Source of the DNA: Mnemiopsis leidyi
Taxonomy: Eukaryota > Ctenophora > Tentaculata > Lobata > Bolinopsidae
Direction of reading: 5' to 3'
Length of the DNA stretch: 64,000 nt
Assembly (NCBI GenBank): GCA_000226015.1
Contig: JH153122.1
Span: forward strand, 456,738 to 520,737
Below are positions 51,501-63,428 of this stretch, in pieces (the stretch's first letter is position 1; every line of letters begins with the position of its first letter). Under the pieces are notes generated by a model. The model did no database searches. It worked only from the letters and a program-made list of their open reading frames with translations, and was not told the origin of the DNA. The translations under genes were made by a program, and so were the position numbers.

Positions 51501-54500
51501 GTCAAGAAACATCCATCTCAGTCGGCTCAGAGGTTTCAATATCTTTGTCGGACTCAGGTTATGACTCAACGTTTGTTTCTGTGAGAAGTCTTGAGACCAA
51601 ATCAGATATTCCATTCAGTGTTAGCAAAATCCATGACCAAAAACAGGTGGCTTTTTCTCCCCTCGTAAGGGGTGGCTATGCCATATCAGTTGTAAACGAG
51701 ACAGGTCACATGCCTTACAGTCCTATTATACTTTACGTTAACGATTCGTACATCGGTAACGATTGGCAGGCCCAAATCAATCAGCTTAAAAAGATACACT
51801 CAGTGTCTAACGTCAATCAAACTTCCAAGGAGGTCCACAAAATGATTGAAAAGAAAACGGTGTTAGATAAAACAACCGAAATAAATATTTCTAACAAAAG
51901 TCACCAGACCACCAGTCAGCGGGAATCCTCACCTTTCCGTTGTGGGTCTCCGGAAGACTGTCCTTACCTAAGGAGTCGGTCTCCCAGCAAAGTTACATTT
52001 GATGTCGAACCAAAGGCGGAGGATGGAGAGAGTGAGAGGAGTGAAATTGAAGCTAATCTTATAAGAATTGAACAGAAAACACCAGAGGCAGAACCAACTA
52101 AGAAGTCGCCATCACCCAAACCAGATGAAACAAGCTGTGGGGAGGGTACGAAATCACCAGAAAAACAAAAATGTCCTATTGATCCATACTTTGCTGTCAT
52201 CTATCCGAAAAATGAAAATGAATTGTTCAGAATTTTTATCCACGGATTGGATAATAGTAAACCAATTCCAATGATTGTAATGACTCATGTAGCCACACTA
52301 AATCAGATACAGGTCTACGCTTCCCTTGAAGGCGATGCAGTGGTAGTGAGGATAAAGCCGATTTATAACGGAATGTATAATTTGGACTTGTACGAGGATG
52401 GAGCACCTCTCTCCTGCAGTCCATTCATTGTGACGTTAGAAAGTGAGTTTCTGGTCCAATACGTTGTTGAAACCAAGGAGATCATCGAGAAAGAAACAAG
52501 AGAGCTTCAGAGCGTCATATTTTCACCCGAACTCTACCCTAGGATAGATACAAGAACCAGTTTCATAAAGTATGACTATCCGGAAAGTTTTTGGGGCGAT
52601 GATCTTGTGGAATGTGACATTGTCAACAAACGAGTTGACAACATAACCATATCCTCTAAAAGCATACGATTTCACAAGGAAGACGCCTTCACAAGCACTA
52701 CTTTTGACCTCGATTTCCAGCCGAAGGAAGACAATTACGAAAAGATTTCTCCTGAGCCACCTGAGGAAGTTGTCGCCCCGTTGATCATGTCAGTTGACTT
52801 GCCCTCTTATCCTAAAGTCACAGTGGTAAACATAGACACCAAAGAAGAATTGCATGTCAATATTATCAAGGATGAAGACACTTACATCATAAAGGGTCAG
52901 CCCGATTTCCCAGGACACTTCAAGATTGATGTTTTAGTTGATGGTGATCACATTCTTGAGAGCCCATTCTACATAGAGATCAGCAAAAGTCAGCCCAAAA
53001 ACATCATCTTTGCGTCAATGAAACCACCAAGTCCAAGACCAGAAGATATCATAATGATGCAGAAAAAGATGCGCCGGAAGCCTAAAAAGAAGAAAAAGAA
53101 GATTGATCCTTCAATACCTTTTTTGGACGGCAAGCCCATCAATTCAGTTCATCTCCCTGCCCCAGGACTGTTTAAAGATCCTACGTCGTATGTCCCGGCA
53201 CCACAGCAACAAATACTTCCCCCAACTGTAACCACAACTACCACAACTACATCCAATACCAAGATCGTCCCCAACGAGGTAGAAAAGGTGTTCACAAGAA
53301 CTCGACGAACCGTCACCACGAAACGAACAACACTGAGCGATAGTCAACGTGATGACTACGGTAACAATACACTAGTGGACTTCCACGAAGCAACCGATGC
53401 ACTTTCTAAAGACATGCAGGATTTGAAACTCTACTTGGAGAACTATCTAGAATCCGAACTTGGTGATTTGAGTGACACTGACGACGAACGAGAGGGTTAT
53501 CGATATACCGAACAGAGGAGATTTATCTTCTTGGACAAGGACTCTCCATACGAGACAGATGTTTTTAGTGGGGAAACAAAATCAATGGAATTCGGTTTTA
53601 AGTGTGCTAACGCTTGGTGCGAGGATATTTATATTTTCCTCGTGCATGAGAAGACACAAGAATTTACACGAACTCGGCTGGACAAAATGGATACTGATGA
53701 CGAATTTGCTTGCTTTGCGAGGATCCATCGAGAGGGTAGATACGTTCTGGAAATATTTCACAAAGACACGCGACTCTTTAGCAGAAGATTCTTTCTCTTA
53801 GCAAACGAATCTCTTGGAGCTGATGGTCTTGATATCTGGGGTCCTGGTTTTGTTGGACCAGTAGTTGTGGATGTGAGGACTGTATTTTACATCAGCTTCA
53901 AACGGTCTGGTGCTGGGGTTCTGTCCTGTGTTTACACTGATGAAAACGAAGATCCCATCAGTTTGCAGGCTAACGAGATGGAACAGGACGTGTACAAGTT
54001 TGAATACACTCCTACGGTTGAGGGGACAATAGAAATTGATGTGACATTTGATGAGGCTGAGGCACCTGGGACACCTAAAAACATTGAGTGCATCAAAAGA
54101 CCGCAGCTTTCAAATGGAGCCACCAAGTTTGATCTCGGATTGAACAATTTGGAAGACATTGAAATAGAGGTAGAAGATTTTCGGGGACTCAAAATTACTC
54201 CAACCGTCATAAAACTGACTACAAATGAAGTTTCTGTGACTTTCCCACCGGAGGTATACGGGAAACATACAGTGTCTGCTAAGAAGAGCAATAAGCACTT
54301 AAAAGGAAGTCCTATTGAAATTATCATCAAAGATGAGGCTATGTTTGAGGATGAGATCGCAGTTTACTATGCTGAAGATCCTTTTGATGCAAGCAATCAG
54401 AGGAATGAAGTTCATCCCACTGTGACAGGAACTGTGGTTGCCCGGCAACAGTATGTATTTGCTAAAGATCCGATCGATGCAGAGTTTCTGTTCACTGCCA

Positions 54501-57500
54501 AAGATCTATTTGTTGGCTTGTTTGAGGCTCATGTGCAAAACCTGGAAACCGGGCAGGAAGTACATACTAACATAGAGAAAGAGGGTGAACTTGGATACGT
54601 CATTAAGGTCAAATGCCCAAGATCAGGCAAACATAGTCTTCACCTCACAGTATCAAAGATGACCATTCCTGGTTGCCCACTAAACTTCCACTGTATTGAC
54701 GGATTGGGTGCAGCCGGGATTGGTGCCTCTGGACAAGGTTTCACTGGCCCTCATCACGAGGGTATCCTCAATGTCTTCACTCTTAACACAGGTCTGGCTG
54801 GTCCGGGTGTTCTAGAGGTGTTACTAAGAGATAGGAACGGTGACATACCAGTAAATGTAAAGGATACTGAAGACGAGAAGATTCTCTGTAGTTATACTCC
54901 TGGTGAGCTGCCAGTTTTCATGGAGATCTTGTTTGACAAGGAGCACATTCCAGGTTCCCCCAGAGTCGTTCCTCCTTATGAGGTGTTTGAGACATCCAGT
55001 GAAAGTAGCTCGGATGAGGAAGGTGGGCGGACTTCGGGCGAACACAAAGATGTTCATTATTTCTACGTGAACGAAAATGCTACCATGGATCTAGACTATG
55101 ATTCTATTGGTGACTTGAAGGCTGAAATCGTGAATTTCGAGAATGAAAACATAAAAATAAAAGGCAAGGTCACAGCTATTGCTCCAGGAAAATATGTCAT
55201 ATCATTTAAGCCAAAAATTAAAGGTCTTCACATGGTCGAAGTGTTTGATGGAGAATTTCAGCTAAGCAACTCCCCTTTCTTTTGTACTGTTCTCCAATCC
55301 CGTGGAAAACTCGCGATAGAAGTTTACGGTCCTGGAATCGAAGGACCTCTGCTTCTTGATCGAACAACTGCGTTCACTGTTAACACCTCGGGAGCAGGAG
55401 CAGGTATTATGGAGGTATTGGTGGAGACTGAGGATGAGACCGTCCCGGTGACGGTGGAAGATAACTTTAACGACAGTATCACATGCTACTATAAACCAAC
55501 GTTATGGGTGGACCACACCATCAGCATTCTGTACAACAAGGAGCATGTTAAAGACAGTCCTAAGGTGTTGAAAGTTTATAATGGTGATCTTAAAAAGAAG
55601 GGCATGGATGATTTGGATAACGGCTTGATCGTCAAAATTCCACCAGGTTCTTTCGATTCCATTTTTGTGGAAGTAGAAGACCCTGATGGCAGGCTTGTGG
55701 ATTCCTCCTTCTGTACGCTTGCATCTGACTGCATCAAGGTATGCTTTGAAACCCCTATGCACGGGGTGTACTTGTGCAATGTCTTCTTCCACAATGTCCA
55801 CATCAAGGGATCTCCAATAGAGATATTAGTCGGAGGACATGGAGGTGGGCAGCCGCTGTTACCCTCCGGTCCAGGAAACTTTCCGAAGTCCCTCAAACCC
55901 GTCAACGTAGGAGAACCAAGCCAGATCGTTGTTATGTCGAAATACAAACTTCGTTTGGACGTAGAAATCTACCACGAAGAGACCCGTTCCAAAGTAGATG
56001 TGACATTAAAGTTGGAAGATGATGGTAAGAATAAAATAATTTTCACGCCTTTACAGGTAGGGGGTCACATAATTAACATCGAAGTAAAAGGAATGCCTCT
56101 TCCAGGATGTCCTTTAACAGTACAGGCTATCAAGCCTCCTGGAGCATCAGCTGCAAATGTTGAGGGGCTCGATGCTGGAGGCGACGGTGATGGGAAGGAT
56201 GATTTTGCTCCGTTCAATGATCTTGATGAATTTGGTTTGCTCGATACAGATGGAAATAAGAGGGATCCCAATGAAAGAAACGCATTAGACCTTTACCTAA
56301 TCAATGCCGATGAGTCCAAAAAAAGAAGGAAAGGTGTTATCAAACTTCAGAGAGGACAAGAGAAAATTATCACAATCGACACCAGAAGCTGTGGTCAAGG
56401 AGTTCTGCAAATAGCGATAGCTTCCAACATGGGAGAAATACCAATAGCCCTGCACCAAAACAATGACGAAACATACACAGCAAGCTTCACCCCAAAAAGT
56501 GATGGTCTCCTAAAAATCTCTATCAAGTTCAATGAAGAGGATATTCCAGGCTCCCCCTTCATTGCTGTGGTAGGCGATCCTCAGCCCGCCACGTTGGACT
56601 TTAACAGGTTTACCGTGTACTGTTATAACCCATCAGGATCACTTGTTCCCAGTGCGCTGTACGAGGCCCCTGATGGTAACATTAAGCTGAGGTTCCGGCC
56701 CGAAGAGGCTGGCCAGTACCGAGTTGAGATCTTCAACGGAGATAGCCATATACATGGAAGTCCATTCATAGTGCACGTTAACAAAGGTGATGTCGAGGAG
56801 AAGAAGGATGATTTTGATATCCTGCAAGGCGATGCGATCCTGATCACAAAGCTACACGAAAAGGTGATCTACGCCGGGGATCACGTAACGATCCTCCTAC
56901 CCACAACGCCGACAGAGGGCGGCCTGGTGGTGGCTTTCATGGTGACTGGCGAGGCAGATCAGTCCTGGAGACTGATTAAGCTTGGAGACAGTAGTTTGAT
57001 AAGTTGGTGTCCTTCCCGAGGTGGGAGGTATAGGTTCGAAGTGACTGAAAAGACGGGTCTTCGCTCCACCTACTTTGTCGATGTGATTCCTGTTCTGGAC
57101 GTCCCTGAATGTGCTATAGCAGGTCCAGCATTCGAGAATAGTGTTATCATGAACGAGACCTCGTTCTTTACCATTGATTGCACTAGATCAGGAAACAATA
57201 CAATTGGAATAGTTGTCAGGAATAATGAGGGTAAAATCCCCATTCTTCTCGAAGAACTTAGGCATTTCTTCTGGAAATGCACTTTCCACCCCACAATGAT
57301 CGGACAACATCTTGTCGCTCTTCACCTTGATAAGACGCTGTACAATGAGAGACTTCTCACCATCAACGTCATCAGAAAGTCAAAGGGGTCCTGTACACTA
57401 ACAGACATGTCTCCACCAATAGCATCAGTCGGGGTGACGGTGAGATTCGTCCTCAGTTTAGCGATCGTTGTATCTGACGATATTGTTGTGTCTATATTAG

Positions 57501-60067
57501 ATCCTAACGAGGAGTTGATTGATTGCAGTGCCAGAACTTTTGACGGAGTGAATGTTAATGTTGAGTTTGTTGCTAAAACTGCTGGTAAACACACTGTTTA
57601 TGTTGCAACTGATGGAGAACAGCTGGAAGGAAGTCCACTTTCTATAAACGTTCAGGGTGAAGGCCAGGAAATCACGGGTTCGCTGACTTCCATACTAAAG
57701 AAACGTATCGCTAACACTTCCATCAGTGTAGGAGATGGGGAGACCATTGTCGCTAAAAGTGGGGATGAGGACAAAATAAAGAGTGCCGTAATACTTGCTA
57801 CACAGTTTGACGTTCAGGAGACAGCACCACCGAGGAAGACCAATAGAGCGGTCAAGTCTAAAGAAGTTAAGGTCGAAACCCCGCCGTCACGAAATCTGTC
57901 GCCTGGATCTCGAAATATAAGTCCTATATTGGATAATTTTTCCCCAACCCTTCCTAAAACAGTGGAAGAAACTCCCATGGCAACCAAGTCGTCTTCAGAG
58001 AGTGCGGTTCTGGTAGGAGACGAAGTAAACTTCGTAATCAGAAACGTCTCCTCCACGGGCTACAACATCAATATTGATGGACCTCCTGGGTTCAACTCTT
58101 ACTGCCACTCGTTCTATGACGGGGACAATAAAACAGTTAACTTCAGGTACGTACCTGAAGTGTCGGGAAGGTACTCCGTCAGGCTTTACAACAAACAAAG
58201 TGAGATATTTGAGAGCCCGATCGAGTTTAAAGTCCTCCCGTTGGCAGAACCTAGAATTTATCTTGTTGTGAAGGGCGAAGGTATATCTAAAGGTGTTGTC
58301 AACAGACCAACCAACTTTGAGGTGATCACTAACAGTTCAGGGAACTTGACAGTTTCGATTGAGGGTCCCGCCGACACCAAGATCAGGGTAGCCGACCGAG
58401 AGGGTGGAACTGGTTGTATCGTGTCTTACTTGCCAACAGTTTGTGGAGACTACAACATCCACCTTCATTATGCTGGAGCTTCTATTGATGGGTCACCATT
58501 CACTGCTACCATAGTTGAACCGGAAGAACCCATCACTCATCTCACTGATAAAGTTTACGTTGATGAACGTTTTGTGATTCCACTGCCAAATCGAATTAAT
58601 ACAAAAGACCTGATGGTTTCTGTTGGTGGTCCTGATGGGATCAATACTCGAGTCCAGATATCTAAGGACCCGTACAATAAGTCGGTATCGTATGTTCCCA
58701 ACTTGCCCGGAAAATTCCAGCTGATTGTTGAAACTTCAGCAGGTCCAGTAAACGGATCTCCGTTCAATTTCACTGTAATTCCCCTGGTGTCTTTAGAGTG
58801 CACATGTTCTGGTAAAGCTCTGGAAGGAATGAAGGTAAGAGAAGTTGGTACCCTGGCTATTGAGTACAATCTGGAAAGTCCCGGAAGTTTGACTTATTCC
58901 ATGACAGGGCCATCGCGACCTACTTTGCAAATATCACGAAGAGACAACGTTGACTTTGTAAATTTCAGTCCCAAAAAGGTGGGTCTCTACCAGTTGGTGG
59001 TAAAACATAACAATAAGGTTCTCAAGCACTCTCCTTTCAAGTTTCCAGTAGTCGATCTCAGCCATTTCAATTTCCTTTACTTACAAGATGCCCTCAATTC
59101 TGTGCAGCTCAATAAAAACGTTGCTATTACTCTTGATACAGAAAAGTGTGGTCCAGGAAGGTTGACAGCCGAGCTTCAAGGACCTCTGCATTATGAACCA
59201 GTTGATGTGATTAACACTCCAAATACAACCACAATAAAGTTTCGAGCTGCTAAACCGGGTCATTACAAGTTGAGCATGTTCTACAACAGCATTCCCTTCC
59301 CTCAAAGTCCCTTTACGTTTCACGTTTCCCGGAAAAGTGGCGGGAAAATCGCGGGGATGCCTATGGAGGGAGACGGACTGAAGGTTGCTTACGTCAACAA
59401 GTCAAACTACGTGTATGTTAGCAATGTCCCTAAGGGAACTGGGTTACAGGTTGGTGGTTATTATCACGAATCGTTTCTTTAGATCCATCTTATCTTCAAA
59501 CTGAAATTAACGTTTCTGATCTTGTTCTGATAGAATCATTTTTTAGCAAGTCTATTGGATACTAGAGTACTAGAAAACCTTGAATCTGAAAGCCATGCAT
59601 CATTTGTTTTCAGGTCGAAGTTCTCTCTGCAGACAAGGTACCTCAAGAAGTTAGAGTTCACTGCGGGGTAAGTCATATGATTAATGTTATGAAATCACAA
59701 ACTTTAAATCAATATATGTTATCTTATGTGTCAATATTACGGCCCCCTTTAACCGGCGTCATTGGCATCTTCTATAAGTGACACTTAATTGTCAAGAAGT
59801 GTCATTACAAAAAATAGCTAAGTTAGGTTTAGGGTCAAATTAAACTGTCAACATAATTTTGAAATCTTTTAAATCGTCATTTTAAACGAATGTCGAAAAT
59901 GTTTGAAATGTGAACTATTGTAACAGAACTAATTCCTCCAGACGTCCGGAGTAAGTACGGTGGAGTATCACGTGACCAGTACAGGTGTCTACACCGTCAG
60001 TCTCAAGTGGGAGGGTCAGCAGCTGGCCGGGAGTCCTTTCACAGTCCCTGCCGTCCTCGTGGAATAA
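33577..60067 (+). CDS. Giant filamin-like actin-binding protein, at least 7,864 residues
   Basis: Expected to bind actin and scaffold membrane or signalling partners. Fourteen exons join in phase: 33577-33679, 33868-36894, 37079-37156, 37434-37961, 38353-38477, 38647-38778, 38930-39147, 39428-39590, 39790-39915, 40023-40151, 40459-40626, 40832-59449, 59614-59667, 59942-60067. Domains: a Cys/Ser-rich extension (1 to about 1250), two CH domains (about 1265-1372 and 1384-1495), then about 56 filamin-type Ig repeats by eye, each ending in a GSPF-like turn before a beta strand. Filamins have two CH domains and in vertebrates 24 repeats in about 2,650 residues, so this is roughly three times longer. 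Low-complexity linkers interrupt the array near 4755-4958, 5238-5383, 5470-5590, 5653-5827 and 7210-7323. A coding exon 5' of 33577 must exist, since this frame has no initiating Met there. Family: certain. Orthology (filamin or jitterbug-like): open. Confidence 0.93.
33868..37961 (+). other. N-terminal Cys-motif extension of the filamin-like protein (exons 33868-36894, 37079-37156, 37434-37961)
   Basis: About 1,200 residues with no counterpart in filamins that I know. The start is basic (YKRKRRKSRKKPK, KRKKSFVKRLAVLFKKDK). At least ten CxC or CxCxC clusters follow, such as PFCNCRQP, VCQCGCP, DYCACQ, LCECGSK, SYCKCK, PSCHCF and GCTCRPN, and one CRFC-x12-CELC pair resembling a zinc ribbon. The clusters sit in Ser/Thr-rich sequence. 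The 5' acceptor (ttttgaag at 33867) was chosen because it alone keeps phase with the previous exon. Metal binding is an inference from the motif spacing. Confidence 0.8.
36507..36620 (+). repeat. 57-bp in-frame coding duplication (19 residues, two copies)
   Basis: The copies 36507-36563 and 36564-36620 encode AADQNCNIIPIATRTASPS and AADQNCNVVPIATRTASPI. They differ at a few bases, so the duplication is real and not an assembly repeat. It lies in the disordered N-terminal extension. Confidence 0.95.
38353..39915 (+). other. Tandem calponin-homology (actin-binding) region of the filamin-like gene, five small exons
   Basis: CH1 spans exons 38353-38477, 38647-38778 and the first part of 38930-39147. 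It shows LQQKVFARWINVQL, VADLVNGTILVELVQAL and the closing ILRLLWIVILRYQV. CH2 starts in the same exon (VNCLIQWLKDHV) and continues in 39428-39590 (SSWSDGKLLTLLVN, GLCPGG, AEAWLGVPQ) and 39790-39915 (LDVHSLLTYLSLF). These match the type 1 and type 2 CH pair of actin cross-linkers. The small-exon structure contrasts with the huge exon that follows. Confidence 0.93.
40832..59449 (+). other. Single 18,618-base coding exon holding about 54 filamin-type Ig repeats
   Basis: One uninterrupted frame of 6,206 codons. Repeats are 85-100 residues, each with a central GxY/GxH turn before HV-x-V and a C-terminal GSPF, GTPF, NSPF or ESPF turn. The array is densest at the start and between 53,515 and 57,660. 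Linkers are low-complexity: Ser-rich (SSSDSSSSSSGDG near 50,580), a Lys run (RRKPKKKKKKIDPS near 53,085), a Thr run near 53,235 and acidic SSESSSDEEGG near 55,005. Repeats are strongly diverged from each other, so the array is old and not a recent amplification. The acceptor lies in a (ttacaa)-rich stretch at about 40,760-40,831; the donor is CAG-GTTGGT. Confidence 0.95.
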
Positions 60068-60109
60068 CCTGCTGTCCTCGTGGAATAACCTTATGTCCTC
60101 GTGGAATAA
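60047..60109 (+). repeat. 21-bp tandem repeat carrying the stop codon, three copies
   Basis: The last seven codons of the gene, CCT GCC GTC CTC GTG GAA TAA, are repeated twice more in the same frame just after the stop (60068-60088 and 60089-60109) with two or three changes. Each copy ends in TAA, so the 3' UTR starts with two further in-frame PxVLVE-stop units. Confidence 0.93.
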
Positions 60110-60174
60110 CCTACCTTTCAAGTGAAACTTTTGATGAAACCTAGGTGCAAGCGCAAGCTTTGATTTTTTTAATG

Positions 60175-60180
60175 AATAAA
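60175..60180 (+). terminator. Poly(A) signal AATAAA of the filamin-like gene
   Basis: A canonical AATAAA lies 108 bases after the stop codon in AT-rich sequence with T-rich flanks. It fits a short 3' UTR. Confidence 0.65.
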
Positions 60181-60688
60181 CATTTTGATGCTATAGTTTT
60201 CACTTTTAGAATTTGATGAATAATTTTCCGATTTTTGTTTTTATTTTAGGCAATCGTAATTAGACGACTCGAGTTTTAAAATTTGAGCTGACTGCTGTGC
60301 AATGCTATTCATGGATTAAAAAAGGAGTTCTAAAACATTACAACACTACAAATGCAACAAATTTATTGGGGCTCCAATGATGTAATTAAAGCAGCTTTAA
60401 TAAGCCATAATATCTGTGTTTCTCTTCTGACCACCAACATAAACTATTGATGAATAATATTTACAAATTCTACGATACAATTTAATTCACTGTTTTGGGT
60501 AAACACTGTTTTAATTGTTTTGACTCCCGCTGTCTGTCCATTACATGCGTGGGTGAAGAGTACAAATGTATAAAAATGTACTACAAAATGTGCAAACCCC
60601 CAATAACAACATCGAATGTACATGACGTGCATTGTTTCGTTAATCTCATAAGTGGTTCTGATTTCTTGAGTTTAACCATCTGATAAAT
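60181..60688. other. Intergenic spacer upstream of the SRCR-Ly6 gene
   Basis: About 500 bases between the filamin poly(A) signal and the next start. A TATAAAAA at 60569 is the only core-promoter-like element noted. No further gene seen. Confidence 0.5.
60569..60576 (+). promoter_or_regulatory. Possible TATA box of the SRCR-Ly6 gene
   Basis: TATAAAAA lies 120 bases before the start codon at 60689, which would leave a 5' UTR of about 90 bases. In AT-rich DNA the match could be chance. Confidence 0.3.
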
Positions 60689-63365
60689 ATGAATTTCCAC
60701 CGAATTTTCAACGTCTGCATCATCTTATTTTTTGTGGCTGCTACTGTGGAAAGCGTGACAATAGTTGAAAGTCTCATGGCTGATTCAGCTTTTGAGTGCA
60801 CGGCTAAAGAAGCCGGAGGTATGTGTGAGAAAGCACGCAAATTTACATGTTTCTTCGAATATTGGTCAGTTTGATGGCAGATTTGCATGTTTCTAGGCCC
60901 TAGATGTCTCTATTTAAAGGCAAAATGTTTCATCTTGTGACTTTCGAAAGACTCCCTATCAGCCTATACAGCCTTACTAAACTCTAATCTCAGATCTAAG
61001 GATTGTCAAGGATCTCAACAGCTACGATGCAGCGTCCTCAGTCGACGTCCAAGCAAAAGCAGGGAGATTGGAAGTTTGTTTGAGCTACAACAGTGCTGCT
61101 GAAGGGGAGGATCCAGTCTGGAAATATGGGTGGGGGACGGTATGTGACGACAACTTTAACGACGTAACTGCAACGAACATTTGCAAGACCTTCACTCCTG
61201 CTTCTTATAATTACGAGTTTGCAGAGGGCAAGTGGTGGGGGAGAAGCAATAATACTCTGTATAAGATCGGTTAGTGTAACGAATTTGGATGGATACAAAT
61301 ACAACTACAAGCATAACTATTTCTTGCTACATCGATTTTTATTGTCTAAATTCGAACTCTAAGTCAAAAAAGTAAAAAAATAACAAACATGAGATAAGTT
61401 TCGAAAGTCACGTACACAATATGGCATTTATCTAAACGAGGAGACAATTCTGTCAGCCAGTGCGCATTTCTTTAAAAACTACAAGGATTGAAGAACCAAC
61501 GTTTTCTTCCGCAGGAAAAACAACTCAGCAGGCGTTTCTAGATGAAATGGACTGCCCCACTAACAAAACAAATTGGTGGGCACGTTTAAGTTCTTGTTAT
61601 TTTTATTTTAGAACTATTGATCATTTTTGTAAAAAATAGAAATTTTAAAAATCATTTCTAAAAAAATAATATTTTTAGTTTAGTTCTAGATCTTTGCCCT
61701 GCAAGCTCGCTTGGATTAACGAAAATGTCTTTCGTTAAATTGTAAATTTGTGAAAGGTGGGAATGTGGTTACTCCCAAAGTACTGACAGCTCAGCCACGA
61801 TCGAGGTCAAAACTGGTGCAAAGATCCGTCGTCCAATCACCAACTGTAATCATAAGGAGGATGTTTTCATCGAGTGCAAGGAGGGTAGGGTGCTGCAGAT
61901 TACTAAATCATTTTAGTTATTTTTATCTTTCCTCGTAGTCATTTTATAGCCGAGCTACGTTGTGTACATGTTCACATTTCATTATATTTCAGTTTTGGTT
62001 TGCTATCAATGCAGTGGCGATTCCTATGATGACTGTTCTGCTATCAATATGGTGGAACATACATGCGCCAGTAGTAAGTCGACTTTCGTATTCTATCATG
62101 ATATCAAATTTATCTATAATACTAACATTATGATATCTTTTAAGTCTATAGTTGGGAAAACTGTTAAGGTTAAGGAAAGGAGTTAAGGTTCACACTTCAC
62201 AGCAGTGGCTATGTATTTTCTAAAAACGATTTATTTCTCAGACATGAACAGCTGTGGTAGGATTGTCAAGCAAGACAAAGCGGGGGAGCTATCTGTAGTT
62301 CACAAGTGTATGGAGGACGCCAACTGTACTTCCACTCTAGCCCGTAGGCACTGTTTTACTTAACCATAACTTTGCCTTAACAAATACTGTTATATATCTT
62401 ATATTGATACTGCATTATCGCTTTGGCTGACTAGGAAAAACAGAAAACCTATATATTAATAAATTAACTGTACGCATATCAAATTGAACTTTACATATTT
62501 ATCTAGACGATTCAATTTCAACAAATGCCTATACAAAAGGTTTAGCCGGGAAAGCGGACCAACTGATCCTAACTCAGCATCCAATCGTCATTGCTTATTG
62601 CTTACGCGCACTAAAGGGTCCACCTTCATTTACAAGTGATGATGTCACTGAGTTGAATGAACGTGAGAACAAAATCATGTTGGAGAGGATGATCAGGTTC
62701 CAAAATTGCCATTTGTCCGATTGGAATACTGATTGCTGATATCATATTCTGAGTGTGGCTGAATTTGATCCCTTAATAGAACAGTAGCTATTATATAATT
62801 AAATTCGAACCGCTTTCAAATTCAAACTGGTCATCAAAATAACGAACCCTCCTGCCTGCAAAGTAAGCGTATCTTCATAGAAAAGCTTTTAAAATAGAGA
62901 TTAAAATGACTTATTCAAAGAAATTTCCCATAAAGAAATTTGGCATAAAGAAATTCCCCACGACAGAGTGCCAGCAAGACAAGGACATGGAGCTTTGCTA
63001 TTGTAACGCCTGCACTCATACTAAATGTAATTCTCTCTTTCAACGTATGATCGTAAGTAAAGACTTTACGCGAGAATACAATGTTTTTTGTGTTTTTTGT
63101 TTTGTTTTCATTTTGTTCGTTATATTACTATTGATAGCAATTTAGCAAATATAAGTAGAAAAAACTGGCGAAATTTTGAATTCATTTCTGCTTTTTATAC
63201 ATTCAGAAAGCCAAATATTCTAATTACAATAATGTTAACTATTTTCAGTCCGACTTTGGAAAATTCTCAAAAGACTTTGGTCAACTGGTGGAGTGGATGA
63301 TCAGCAATTTTACAAAAGTTATGAGATATGTCCTGTTTGATATTTCGGCGTACCGGGCGATTTAA
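60689..63365 (+). CDS. Secreted SRCR plus Ly6/uPAR-like domain protein, 378 residues
   Basis: Nine exons join in phase: 60689-60818, 60994-61269, 61515-61575, 61757-61884, 61993-62073, 62242-62343, 62507-62662, 62967-63052, 63249-63365. Residues 1-22 form a signal peptide. An SRCR domain spans about 67-198: GRLEVC, WGTVCDDNFNDVTATNIC, FLDEMDC, WWECGY and the closing CNHKEDVFIECKE. A Ly6/uPAR-like module starts at about 201 with LVCYQCSGDSYDDC and ends near 339 with CYCNACTHTKCN, the usual CN-type finish. The C-terminal 39 residues are not hydrophobic enough for a GPI signal or membrane anchor, so secretion is likely. SRCR proteins bind microbes or ligands, and Ly6 domains bind proteins; the partner is unknown. 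If the GTGAGA donor at 62663 is not used, the frame reads on to a TGA at 62739, giving a shorter form. Confidence 0.82.
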
Positions 63366-63422
63366 CACCTTTAGCTTCACTAGACAGTATAACTTTTTAA
63401 CACCTTCGCTAGAAAACAAGTC

Positions 63423-63428
63423 AATAAA
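63423..63428 (+). terminator. Poly(A) signal AATAAA of the SRCR-Ly6 gene
   Basis: AATAAA lies 57 bases after the stop codon at 63365. It supports the nine-exon model, because no AATAAA follows the alternative stop at 62739 before exon 8. Confidence 0.65.

Noticed and set aside
40835-59323. Many antisense and alternate-frame open readings inside the filamin-like exon, up to 165 residues
   Set aside because: They are shadows of the long coding frame; none has a recognisable domain or splice context.
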